Positions 15,001 to 27,532 of a stretch of 64,000 nucleotides of DNA are shown in pieces. Source of the stretch: Corella eumyota (taxonomy: Eukaryota > Chordata > Ascidiacea > Phlebobranchia > Corellidae). Within the stretch, counting starts at the first letter, position 1. Every line of letters starts with the position of its first letter. The stretch spans positions 13,826,001 to 13,890,000 of the forward strand of contig OY720098.1 of NCBI GenBank assembly GCA_963082875.1. Reading direction: 5' to 3'. The notes under the pieces are model-generated. The model did not search any database, was not told the origin of the DNA, and saw nothing but the letters and a program-made list of their open reading frames with translations. Made by a program: the position numbers and the translations under genes.

Positions 15001-18000
15001 TCCTCATCATCCTCATTATCCTCATCATCCTCATCATCCTCATCTTCCTCATCTTCCTTATCCACCTCATCATTTTCACTATCCTAACCATCCTCACTAT
15101 CCTTATCATCCTCATTATCCTTATTAGCCTCATCATCCTCAACATCGTCACCATCTTCACCATCCTCAACATCTTTATTATCCTCACCATCCCACCATCC
15201 TCACCATCCACACCATTCTGACTTTCATTCCCACCATCCTTATCTTTCTCACCAACCTCACCATCCACGACATCCCCACCATCTTAACCATCCTTACTAT
15301 CCTCTCCATCCGCTCTATCCCCTTTATACTCATCATCCTCATCATTCTCATCATCCTTATCATCCTCATCATCCCCAACATCCTCACCATCTTCACCATC
15401 CTTATCATCCTCACCATTCTCACCATCCTCTCCATCCTCATCATCCTCATCATCCTCAACATCTACAACATGTTCATCACCTTCATCATCCTCATCATCC
15501 TCACCATCCTCACCATCTTTAACATCCTTACCAGCTTCACCATCCTTAACATCCTCACCATCCTCACCATCCTCACCATCCTCACTATCCTCACCATCCA
15601 CACCATCCTCACCATCCTCACCATCCTCACCATCCTCACAATCCTCACCATCCTCACCATCCTCACCATCCAGACCATCCTCACCATCTTCGCCATCTTC
15701 ACAATCCTCACCATCCTTACCATCTTCACCATCCTCACCATTCTCACCATCCTTACCATCCTCACTATCCTTACCATCCTCATCATCCTCATCATCCTCA
15801 TCATCCTTATCATCCTCATCATCTTCATCCACCTCATCATCTTCACTATCCTCACCATCCTCACCATCCTCACTATCCTTACCATCCTCATCATCCTTAT
15901 CATCCTCATCATCCTTATCATTCTTATCATCCTCATCATCCTCATCATCTTCATCATCCTCACCATCCTCACCATCCTCTCCATCCTCTCCAGCCTTTCC
16001 ATCCTCACTATCCTCATCATCATCATCATCCTCATCATCCTCAACATCCTCACCATCTTCACCATCCTTACCATCCTTACTATCCTCACCATTCTCACCA
16101 TCCTCACCATAGTCACCATCCTCACCATCCTCACCATCCTCATCTTCCTTACCAAACTCACCATCCTCACACTCCTCACCATCCTCACCATTATCACCAT
16201 CTTCACCATCCTTACCATCCGTACCATCCTCACCATTTTCACCATTCCCACCATCCTCATCATCCTCAGCATCCTCACCATCCTCAACATTCTCACCATC
16301 CTCACCGTCCTTACCATCCTCATCATCTTCATCATACTCATCATTCTCACATTCTTTATCATCCTCATTATCCTTATCATCCTCAACATCCTCATCATCC
16401 TCACTATCCTCACCATTATCACCATCTTCACCATCCTCACCATCCTTACCATCCTCACAATCCTCACCATTCTCACCATCCTTACCATCCTAACTATCCT
16501 TACCATCTTCATCATCCTCATCATCCTCATCATCCTCTTCATCCTCATCCTCCTCATCATCCTCATCCACCTCATCATCCTTACTATCCTCACCATCCTC
16601 ACCATCCTCTCCATCCACTCCATCCTCTCCAGCCTTTCCATCCTCTCTATCCTTATCATCCTCATTATCCTCATCATCCTCATCATCCTCAACATCCTCA
16701 CCATCTTCACCATCCTCAACATCCTTACTATCCTAACCATCCCACCCTCCTTACCATTTACACTATTCTCACTTTCATCCTTACCATCCTTATCTTCCTT
16801 ACCAACCTCACCATCCTCAACATTCCCACCATCTTCACCATTCTCTCCATCCGCTCTATCCCCTTCAACCTTGTCATCCTCATCATCCTCATCATCCTCA
16901 TCATCCTCATCATCCTCAACATCTTCACCATCTGCACCATTCTTATCAACCTCACCATACTCTCCATCCTCAACATCCACAACATCCTCATCACCCTCAT
17001 CATCCTCATCATCCTCACCATGCTCAACATCTTCAACATCCTTACCAGCCTCACCATCCTTACCATCCTCATCATCCTCACCATCCTCAACATCCTCACC
17101 ATCCTCACAATCCAGTCCATCCTCACCATTCTCACCATCCTTACCATCCTTACCATCCTCACCATCATCACCATCCTCACCATCCTCACCATCCTTACCA
17201 TCTTCACAATCCTCACCATCCTTACCATCCTCACCATCTTTACCATCCTTAACATCCTTACTATCCTCACTATCCTTACCATCCTAAACATCCTCATCAT
17301 CCTCATCATCTTCACCATCCTCATCATCCTCATCATCCTCATCATCCTCATTAACCTCATCATCCTCATCATCCTCACTATCCCCACCATCCTCACCATC
17401 CTCACCATCCTCTCCATTATCTCCATCCCCTCCAACCTTTCCATCCTCACTATCCTCATCATCCTCATCATCCTGAACATCCTCACCATTTTTACCATCC
17501 TCAACATACTAATAATCCTCACCATCTTCACCATCCTCACTAACCTCACCACCATCACCACTATCACCATCTTCACCATCCCCACAATCCTCACCATCCT
17601 CACCATCCTCACCATCCTCACAATCCTCACCATCCTCACCATGCTCATCATCCTCATCATACTCATCATTCTCATTATCCTTATCATCCTCATAATCCTC
17701 ATCATCCTCAACATCCTCATTATCCTCACCATCCTCATCATCCTCACCATTATTACCATCTTCACCATCCTCACCATCCTTACCATCCTCACCATTCTCA
17801 CCATCCTCACCATCCTCACTATCCTTACCATCCTCATCATCCTTATCATCCCCATCATCCTTATCATTCTTATCATCCTCATCATCCTCATCATCTTCAT
17901 CATCCTCACCATCCTCACCGTCCTCACCATCCTCTCCATCCTTTCCAGCCTTTCCATCCTCACTATCCTCATCATCATCATCATCCTCATCATCCTCAAC

Positions 18001-21000
18001 ATCCTCACCATCTTCACCATCCTTACCATCCTTACTATCCTCACCATCCTCACCATCCTCACCATACTCACCATCCTCACCATCCTCACCATCCTCATCT
18101 TCCTTACCAAACTCACCATCCTCACAATCCTCAACATCCTCATCATCCTCACCATCCTCACCATTATCACCACCTTCACCATCTTCATCATCCTAACCAT
18201 CTGTACCATCTTCACCATCTTCACCATTCCCACCATCTTCACCATCCTCAACATTTTCACCATCTTCACCATTCTCACCATCCTCACCATCCTCACCATC
18301 TTCACCATCCTCATCATCTTCATCATACTTATCATCCTCACCATCTTTATCATCCTCATTATTCTGATCTTCCTCAACATTCTCATCATTCTCACCATCC
18401 TCAACATGATCACCATATTCACCATCCTCACCATTCTTAACATCCTCACCATCCTCACTATTCTCACCATCCTTACCATCCTTACTATCCTTACCATCCT
18501 CATTATCCTCATCATCCTCATCAACCTCATTATCCTCATCATCCTCATTATCCTCATCATCCTCATCATCCTCATCTTCCTCATCACCCTTATCCACCTC
18601 ATTATTTTCACTATCCTAACCATCCTCACTATCCTTATCATCTTCATTATCCTTATTATCCTCATCATCCTCAACATCCTCACCATCTTCACCATCCTCA
18701 ACATCCTTATTATCCTCACTATCCCACCATCCTCACCATCCACACCATTCTGACTTTCATTCCCACCATCCTTATCTTTCTCACCAACCTCACCATCCAC
18801 GACATCCCCACCATCTTCACCATCCTTACTATCCTCTCCATCCGCTCTATCCCCTTCATACTCATCATCCTCATCATTCTCATCATCCTTATCATCCTCA
18901 TCATCCCCAACATCCTCACTATCTTCACCATCCTTATCATCCTCACCATTCTCACCATCCTCTCCATCCTCATCATCCTCATCATCCTCAACATCCACAA
19001 CATGTTCATCACCTTCATCATCCTCATCATCTTCACCATCCTCACCATCTTCAACATCCTTACCAGCTTCACCATTCTTACCATCCTCACAATCCTCACC
19101 ATCATCACCATCCTCACCATCCTCACTATCCTCACCATCCAGACCATCCTCACCATCCTCACCATCCTCACCATCCTCACCATCCAGACCATTCTCACCA
19201 TCCCCACCATCTTCACAATCCTCACCATCCTTACCATCTTCACCAACCTCACCATTCTCATCATCCTTACCATCCTCACTATTCTTACCATCCTCATCAT
19301 CCTCATCATCCTCATCATCCTCATCCACCTCATCATCTTCACTATCCTCACCATCCTCCCTATCCTCTCTATCCTCTCCACCATTTCCATCCTCATTATC
19401 TTCATTATCATCAACATCCTCACTATCTTCAACATCCTTACTATAATTACCATCCTCACCATTTTCACCATCCACACCATTCTCACTTTCATCCTCACCA
19501 TGCTTATCTTCCTCACCAACCTCACCATCCTCAACATCCCCATCATCCTCACCAACCTCACCATCCTCACCATCCTTACCATCTTCACCATCCTCACCAT
19601 TCTCCCCATTCTTACCATCCTCACTATCCTTACCATCCTCATCATCCTCATCATCATCACCATCCTCACCATCCTCACCATCCTCACCATCCTAACCATC
19701 CTCATTATCCTCAGCATCCTCACCATCCTCACCACAATCACCATCTTCACCATTCCTACCATCCTCACCATTCTCACAATCCTCACTATTCTCATCATCC
19801 TCAACATCCCCACCATCTTCACCATTCTCACCATCCTCACCATCCTCTCCATTCGCTCTATCCCCTTCATCCTCATCATCCTTATCATCCTCATCATCCT
19901 CATCATCCTCATCATCCTCAACATCCTCAACATCCTCACCATCTTCACCATCCTTATCATCCTCACCATCCTCTCTATTCTCATCATCCTTATCATCCTC
20001 ATCATTCTTATCATCCTCAACATCCACAACATCCTCATCACCCTCATCATCATCATCATCCTCACCATCCTCATCATCTTCAACATCCTTACTAGCTTCA
20101 CCATCCTTACCATCCTCCCCATCCTCATCATCCTCACCATCATTACCATCCTCACCATCCTCACCATCCAGACCATCCTCACCATCCTCACCATCCTCAC
20201 CATCCTCACCATTCTCACCATCCAGACCATCCTCACCATCTTCACCATCTTCAAAATCCTCACCATCCTTACCATCCACACCATCCTCAACATTCTCATC
20301 ATCCTTACCATCCTCACTATTCTCACGATCCTCACCATCCTCATCATCCTCATCATCCTCATCATCCACATCGTCTTCATCATCCTCATCATCCTCACTA
20401 TCCTCACCATCCTCACCATCCTCTCCATCTTCTCCATCCACTCTAGCATTTCTATCCTCACTATCCTCATGATCCTCATCATCTTCATCATCTTCAACAT
20501 CCTCACCATCTTTACCATCCTCAAAATCCTTATCATCTTTATCATCCTCATCATCCTCATCATCCTCAACATCCTCACCATTCTCACCATCCTCACCATT
20601 CACACCATCCTCACCATCCACACCATCCTCACCATCTTCAGCATCCTCACCATCTTCAGCATCCTCACCATCTTTACCACAATCACCATCTTCACCATCC
20701 CCACCGTCCTCACCATCCTCACTATCCTCACCATCCTCACTATCCTCACCATCCTCATCATCCTCATCATACTCATCATCCTCATCATACTCATCATTCT
20801 TGTCATCCTAATCATCCTCATAATCCTCATCATCCTCAACATCCTCATCATCCTCACCATCCTCATCATCCTCACCATTATTACCAACTTCACCATCTTC
20901 ACCATCCTTACCACCCTTACCATTCTCACCATTCTCACCATCCTCACCATCCTCACTATCCTTAACAACCCCATCATCCTTATCATCCTCATCATCCTTA

Positions 21001-21317
21001 TCATTCTCATCATCCTCATCACCCTTATTATCTTCATCATCCTCACCATCCTTTCCATCCTCTCCAGCCTTTCCATTCTTACTATCCTCATCATCCTCAT
21101 CATCCTCACCATCATCACCATCTTCACCATCTTCACCATTCCCACCATCTTCACCATCCTCAACATTCTCACCATCTTCACCATTCTCACCATCCTCACC
21201 ATCCTCACCATCCTCATCATCTTCATCATACTCATCATCCTCACCATCTTTATCATCCTCATTATTCTGATCTTCCTTAACATCCTCATCATCCTCACCA
21301 TCTTCAACATGATCACC
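1..21317. repeat. 9-bp CTCACCATC minisatellite array with higher-order repeats
   Basis: The whole stretch is built of three-base steps (atc, ctc, acc and variants), most often as the 9-mer CTCACCATC, with interspersed CTCATCATC. The + strand is almost free of G, so strand asymmetry is extreme. Variants recur in the same order, which shows higher-order repeats. The landmark ATTCTGACTTTC (one variant copy) occurs at 2816, 5361, 7877, 10987, 13854, 15215 and 18747. All frames on both strands stay open for long distances. Minus-strand frames read as D-G-E-D or M-V-R-M strings and plus-strand frames as T-I-L-T-I-L. Changes equivalent to first-position (ctc to ctt, atc to att) and third-position (ctc to ttc) substitutions are both common, so there is no sign of codon-level selection. 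I read it as non-coding satellite. The left end lies outside the window. Confidence 0.95.
13003..15214. repeat. Recent 1361-bp direct duplication inside the 9-bp array
   Basis: The segment around 13003-13704 recurs at 14364-15065 with only a few differences, at a constant offset of 1361 bp. The landmark at 13854 recurs at 15215 with the same offset. A further related copy occurs near 20808-21317. The high identity in an otherwise degenerate array points to a recent unequal exchange, or to an assembly duplication. Confidence 0.8.
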
Positions 21318-23958
21318 AGATGGAGATGAGATGGAGATGAGATGGAGATGAGATGGAGATGAGATGGAGATGAGATGGAGATGAGATGGAGATGAGATGG
21401 AGATGAGATGGAGATGAGATGGAGATGAGATGGAGATGAGATGGAGATGAGATGGAGATGAGATGGAGATGAGATGGAGATGAGATGGAGATGAGATGGA
21501 GATGAGATGGAGATGAGATGGAGATGAGATGGAGATGAGATGGAGATGAGATGGAGATGAGATGGAGATGAGATGGAGATGAGATGGAGATGAGATGGAG
21601 ATGAGATGGAGATGAGATGGAGATGAGATGGAGATGAGATGGAGATGAGATGGAGATGAGATGGAGATGAGATGGAGATGAGATGGAGATGAGATGGAGA
21701 TGAGATGGAGATGAGATGGAGATGAGATGGAGATGAGATGGAGATGAGATGGAGATGAGATGGAGATGAGATGGAGATGAGATGGAGATGAGATGGAGAT
21801 GAGATGGAGATGAGATGGAGATGAGATGGAGATGAGATGGAGATGAGATGGAGATGAGATGGAGATGAGATGGAGATGAGATGGAGATGAGATGGAGATG
21901 AGATGGAGATGAGATGGAGATGAGATGGAGATGAGATGGAGATGAGATGGAGATGAGATGGAGATGAGATGGAGATGAGATGGAGATGAGATGGAGATGA
22001 GATGGAGATGAGATGGAGATGAGATGGAGATGAGATGGAGATGAGATGGAGATGAGATGGAGATGAGATGGAGATGAGATGGAGATGAGATGGAGATGAG
22101 ATGGAGATGAGATGGAGATGAGATGGAGATGAGATGGAGATGAGATGGAGATGAGATGGAGATGAGATGGAGATGAGATGGAGATGAGATGGAGATGAGA
22201 TGGAGATGAGATGGAGATGAGATGGAGATGAGATGGAGATGAGATGGAGATGAGATGGAGATGAGATGGAGATGAGATGGAGATGAGATGGAGATGAGAT
22301 GGAGATGAGATGGAGATGAGATGGAGATGAGATGGAGATGAGATGGAGATGAGATGGAGATGAGATGGAGATGAGATGGAGATGAGATGGAGATGAGATG
22401 GAGATGAGATGGAGATGAGATGGAGATGAGATGGAGATGAGATGGAGATGAGATGGAGATGAGATGGAGATGAGATGGAGATGAGATGGAGATGAGATGG
22501 AGATGAGATGGAGATGAGATGGAGATGAGATGGAGATGAGATGGAGATGAGATGGAGATGAGATGGAGATGAGATGGAGATGAGATGGAGATGAGATGGA
22601 GATGAGATGGAGATGAGATGGAGATGAGATGGAGATGAGATGGAGATGAGATGGAGATGAGATGGAGATGAGATGGAGATGAGATGGAGATGAGATGGAG
22701 ATGAGATGGAGATGAGATGGAGATGAGATGGAGATGAGATGGAGATGAGATGGAGATGAGATGGAGATGAGATGGAGATGAGATGGAGATGAGATGGAGA
22801 TGAGATGGAGATGAGATGGAGATGAGATGGAGATGAGATGGAGATGAGATGGAGATGAGATGGAGATGAGATGGAGATGAGATGGAGATGAGATGGAGAT
22901 GAGATGGAGATGAGATGGAGATGAGATGGAGATGAGATGGAGATGAGATGGAGATGAGATGGAGATGAGATGGAGATGAGATGGAGATGAGATGGAGATG
23001 AGATGGAGATGAGATGGAGATGAGATGGAGATGAGATGGAGATGAGATGGAGATGAGATGGAGATGAGATGGAGATGAGATGGAGATGAGATGGAGATGA
23101 GATGGAGATGAGATGGAGATGAGATGGAGATGAGATGGAGATGAGATGGAGATGAGATGGAGATGAGATGGAGATGAGATGGAGATGAGATGGAGATGAG
23201 ATGGAGATGAGATGGAGATGAGATGGAGATGAGATGGAGATGAGATGGAGATGAGATGGAGATGAGATGGAGATGAGATGGAGATGAGATGGAGATGAGA
23301 TGGAGATGAGATGGAGATGAGATGGAGATGAGATGGAGATGAGATGGAGATGAGATGGAGATGAGATGGAGATGAGATGGAGATGAGATGGAGATGAGAT
23401 GGAGATGAGATGGAGATGAGATGGAGATGAGATGGAGATGAGATGGAGATGAGATGGAGATGAGATGGAGATGAGATGGAGATGAGATGGAGATGAGATG
23501 GAGATGAGATGGAGATGAGATGGAGATGAGATGGAGATGAGATGGAGATGAGATGGAGATGAGATGGAGATGAGATGGAGATGAGATGGAGATGAGATGG
23601 AGATGAGATGGAGATGAGATGGAGATGAGATGGAGATGAGATGGAGATGAGATGGAGATGAGATGGAGATGAGATGGAGATGAGATGGAGATGAGATGGA
23701 GATGAGATGGAGATGAGATGGAGATGAGATGGAGATGAGATGGAGATGAGATGGAGATGAGATGGAGATGAGATGGAGATGAGATGGAGATGAGATGGAG
23801 ATGAGATGGAGATGAGATGGAGATGAGATGAGATGAGATGGAGATGAGATGGAGATGAGATGGAGATGAGATGGAGATGAGATGGAGATGAGATGGAGAT
23901 GAGATGGAGATGAGATGGAGATGAGATGGAGATGAGATGGAGATGAGATGGAGATGAG
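21318..23958. repeat. Near-perfect 11-bp array, GAGATGGAGAT
   Basis: About 240 tandem copies of the 11-mer GAGATGGAGAT run from the end of the 9-bp array to the gap. Copies are essentially identical. One irregular spot near 23824-23840 has GAGAT steps without the GG. The + strand here is purine-rich, opposite to both neighbours. Three units make 33 bp, so each frame stays open as an 11-residue peptide repeat, for example H-L-H-L-I-S-I-S-S-P-S on the minus strand. This is not evidence for a gene. Confidence 0.97.
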
Positions 23959-24158
23959 NNNNNNNNNNNNNNNNNNNNNNNNNNNNNNNNNNNNNNNNNN
24001 NNNNNNNNNNNNNNNNNNNNNNNNNNNNNNNNNNNNNNNNNNNNNNNNNNNNNNNNNNNNNNNNNNNNNNNNNNNNNNNNNNNNNNNNNNNNNNNNNNNN
24101 NNNNNNNNNNNNNNNNNNNNNNNNNNNNNNNNNNNNNNNNNNNNNNNNNNNNNNNNNN
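23959..24158. other. Assembly gap of exactly 200 N
   Basis: The run of N is exactly 200 bases, a round number typical of a scaffolding placeholder and not a measured size. It separates two 11-bp arrays of opposite strand polarity, so the true content, length and even the adjacency of the flanks are unknown. Confidence 0.99.
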
Positions 24159-26532
24159 CACCTCCACCTCACCTCCACCTCACCTCCACCTCACCTCCAC
24201 CTCACCTCCACCTCACCTCCACCTCACCTCCACCTCACCTCCACCTCACCTCCACCTCACCTCCACCTCACCTCCACCTCACCTCCACCTCACCTCCACC
24301 TCACCTCCACCTCACCTCCACCTCACCTCCACCTCACCTCCACCTCACCTCCACCTCACCTCCACCTCACCTCCACCTCACCTCCACCTCACCTCCACCT
24401 CACCTCCACCTCACCTCCACCTCACCTCCACCTCACCTCCACCTCACCTCCACCTCACCTCCACCTCACCTCCACCTCACCTCCACCTCACCTCCACCTC
24501 ACCTCCACCTCACCTCCACCTCACCTCCACCTCACCTCCACCTCACCTCCACCTCACCTCCACCTCACCTCCACCTCACCTCCACCTCACCTCCACCTCA
24601 CCTCCACCTCACCTCCACCTCACCTCCACCTCACCTCCACCTCACCTCCACCTCACCTCCACCTCACCTCCACCTCACCTCCACCTCACCTCCACCTCAC
24701 CTCCACCTCACCTCCACCTCACCTCCACCTCACCTCCACCTCACCTCCACCTCACCTCCACCTCACCTCCACCTCACCTCCACCTCACCTCCACCTCACC
24801 TCCACCTCACCTCCACCTCACCTCCACCTCACCTCCACCTCACCTCCACCTCACCTCCACCTCACCTCCACCTCACCTCCACCTCACCTCCACCTCACCT
24901 CCACCTCACCTCCACCTCACCTCCACCTCACCTCCACCTCACCTCCACCTCACCTCCACCTCACCTCCACCTCACCTCCACCTCACCTCCACCTCACCTC
25001 CACCTCACCTCCACCTCACCTCCACCTCACCTCCACCTCACCTCCACCTCACCTCCACCTCACCTCCACCTCACCTCCACCTCACCTCCACCTCACCTCC
25101 ACCTCACCTCCACCTCACCTCCACCTCACCTCCACCTCACCTCCACCTCACCTCCACCTCACCTCCACCTCACCTCCACCTCACCTCCACCTCACCTCCA
25201 CCTCACCTCCACCTCACCTCCACCTCACCTCCACCTCACCTCCACCTCACCTCCACCTCACCTCCACCTCACCTCCACCTCACCTCCACCTCACCTCCAC
25301 CTCACCTCCACCTCACCTCCACCTCACCTCCACCTCACCTCCACCTCACCTCCACCTCACCTCCACCTCACCTCCACCTCACCTCCACCTCACCTCCACC
25401 TCACCTCCACCTCACCTCCACCTCACCTCCACCTCACCTCCACCTCACCTCCACCTCACCTCCACCTCACCTCCACCTCACCTCCACCTCACCTCCACCT
25501 CACCTCCACCTCACCTCCACCTCACCTCCACCTCACCTCCACCTCACCTCCACCTCACCTCCACCTCACCTCCACCTCACCTCCACCTCACCTCCACCTC
25601 ACCTCCACCTCACCTCCACCTCACCTCCACCTCACCTCCACCTCACCTCCACCTCACCTCCACCTCACCTCCACCTCACCTCCACCTCACCTCCACCTCA
25701 CCTCCACCTCACCTCCACCTCACCTCCACCTCACCTCCACCTCACCTCCACCTCACCTCCACCTCACCTCCACCTCACCTCCACCTCACCTCCACCTCAC
25801 CTCCACCTCACCTCCACCTCACCTCCACCTCACCTCCACCTCACCTCCACCTCACCTCCACCTCACCTCCACCTCACCTCCACCTCACCTCCACCTCACC
25901 TCCACCTCACCTCCACCTCACCTCCACCTCACCTCCACCTCACCTCCACCTCACCTCCACCTCACCTCCACCTCACCTCCACCTCACCTCCACCTCACCT
26001 CCACCTCACCTCCACCTCACCTCACCTCCACCTCACCTCCACCTCACCTCCACCTCACCTCCACCTCACCTCCACCTCACCTCCACCTCACCTCCACCTC
26101 ACCTCCACCTCACCTCCACCTCACCTCCACCTCACCTCCACCTCACCTCCACCTCACCTCCACCTCACCTCCACCTCACCTCCACCTCACCTCCACCTCA
26201 CCTCCACCTCACCTCCACCTCACCTCCACCTCACCTCCACCTCACCTCCACCTCACCTCCACCTCACCTCCACCTCACCTCCACCTCACCTCCACCTCAC
26301 CTCCACCTCACCTCCACCTCACCTCCACCTCACCTCCACCTCACCTCCACCTCACCTCCACCTCACCTCCACCTCACCTCCACCTCACCTCCACCTCACC
26401 TCCACCTCACCTCCACCTCACCTCCACCTCACCTCCACCTCACCTCCACCTCACCTCCACCTCACCTCCACCTCACCTCCACCTCACCTCCACCTCACCT
26501 CCACCTCAATTCCACCTCACCTCCACCTCACC
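24159..26532. repeat. Near-perfect 11-bp array, CACCTCCACCT
   Basis: More than 210 tandem copies of CACCTCCACCT run rightward from the gap. One short irregular copy lies near 26020 and a single variant with AATTCC near 26507. The unit matches CATCTCCATCT, the reverse complement of the unit left of the gap, at 9 of 11 positions; both differences are C/T transitions. The two arrays therefore belong to one family but lie in opposite orientation. Long open frames here are 33-bp periodicity artefacts. Confidence 0.97.
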
Positions 26533-26680
26533 TCCATCTCCATCTCATCCCCATCTCATCCCCATCTCATCCCCATCTCATCCCCATCTCATCCCCATCT
26601 CATCCCCATCTCATCCCCATCTCATCCCCATCTCATCCCCATCTCATCTCCATCTCATTTTATCTCCATCTCATCTCAGT
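26533..26680. repeat. Edge variants of the 11-bp array
   Basis: After a CATCTCCATCT-like copy, about ten units of the variant CATCCCCATCT follow. The array then decays through CATCTCATTTTATCTCC into unique AT-rich sequence near 26680. The edge links the variants on both sides of the gap into one 11-bp family. Confidence 0.9.
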
Positions 26681-26786
26681 TTTTTTTGCAGTTTTTACAA
26701 TTTAAATAATACTGAGTTAATAAATATGTATTTCAATATTTTTAATTAATTTATTTTTTGCAATTTTTTTATGTAATGGTTTTTAC

Positions 26787-26906
26787 TTTGTAGCACGGGA
26801 GATGAAGTGGGAGAAATAATGAGAGGTTCCTTTTTCTCCTCTTCTTTTTGATTTTTTGGATCCTCATTAAGGAAAGCTTGAGCTTTTTCGTCACTAATCT
26901 CATCTC
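26787..26906 (-). CDS. CFAP44: CFAP44-like exon 4 (acidic linker after the WD domain)
   Basis: On the minus strand a TTTAG acceptor is followed by a 120-bp open exon ending at a GTAAAA donor. With two bases completing a split codon, it reads 39 residues starting D-E-I-S-D-E-K-A-Q-A-F and ending E-P-L-I-I-S-P-T-S-S-P-V-L-Q, with one base left over. An acidic, lysine-rich stretch followed by a P-x-P-x-x-S-P-V-L segment is what I recall of CFAP44 after its first WD block, where it leads into the second beta-propeller region. CFAP44 is an axonemal protein of the tether/tether-head complex linking inner dynein arms in motile cilia and sperm flagella. The next exon is not seen: downstream sequence enters the 11-bp satellite within about 110 bp. 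Splice coordinates are by eye. Confidence 0.65.
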
Positions 26907-27014
26907 CTAAACAAAGAATTTTAAAAAAAGTTTTGATTTTAAAAAACTTTAAAATTCTTAAAGCTTTTAAATTGCCTTTTTTACGGTTTTTCCTTACACT
27001 TTCTTCCGTTTAAC

Positions 27015-27108
27015 TTTCTCTCACAATCCTTTCTTTTTTTAGCTCTTTCCTTTTCCTTTTTCCTCATCTTTTCTTAATTGCGATTTAATGCTCTTGAAAG
27101 TGTAATAC
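27015..27108 (-). CDS. CFAP44: CFAP44-like exon 3 (basic/charged helix segment, apparent frame slip)
   Basis: A TTGTTCCAG acceptor precedes an exon whose first base completes the codon split from the previous exon. It then reads Y-Y-T-F-K-S-I-K-S-Q-L-R-K-D-E-E-K, which resembles the F-K-S-I-K-S motif and charged helix that follow the WD domain in CFAP44. After an A-run at 27057-27061 this frame meets a stop within a few codons. The charged K-R-K-E-L-K-K-E-R sequence expected here continues in another frame, which ends at a GTTAAAC donor in the phase the next exon needs. A one-base length error in the A-run of the assembly, or a real frameshift in this copy, would explain this. The 3' end is the least certain boundary, since other GT sites lie just downstream. 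Confidence 0.55.
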
Positions 27109-27532
27109 CTGGAACAAAATAATAAATAAATAAATGTATTTCTTTAAATTAATTAAAATTTAAACAAATGTAAGATACTTAATTAACCATATGTACATGC
27201 ATAAAATAAGGTATATAAACAAAATTTACATTATAAAAAAAACAATAAAAAAATACTGAAAACACAAAAAGATTTTAATAAAACACATATTAAATTTAAT
27301 TGAAAAACCTAACATATAACTAATAATTTAATATTATGAAAGCATATTTACTCTATATACAGACATTATATAAAGTAAAAAAAAATAAGAAACAATTAAC
27401 AATACAAAATACATGTAAACTTCTTACAAAACACATCTAAAATTAAATTAAAAAACCTTACTTAATGATAAAAACTTTTCTAATACACTAAACACCATAC
27501 AGTCCTGTGACATAATACACAAACAAACCTAT

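Noticed and set aside
274-21317. Dozens of long open frames rich in M-V-R, D-G-E-D or T-I-L
   Set aside because: They are open simultaneously in several frames and on both strands because the array is built of triplets without stop codons. Substitutions do not favour any codon position.
1-21317. Telomeric repeat
   Set aside because: The 9-bp unit GGTGAGGAT is not a known animal telomere motif, is highly degenerate and is arranged in higher-order copies, unlike a telomere.
20600-26749. Frames with H-L-H-L-I-S-I-S-S-P-S or P-P-P-H-L-H-L-T-S-T-S repeats
   Set aside because: An 11-bp perfect repeat gives a 33-bp reading period and automatically open frames. Some also run through the N gap.
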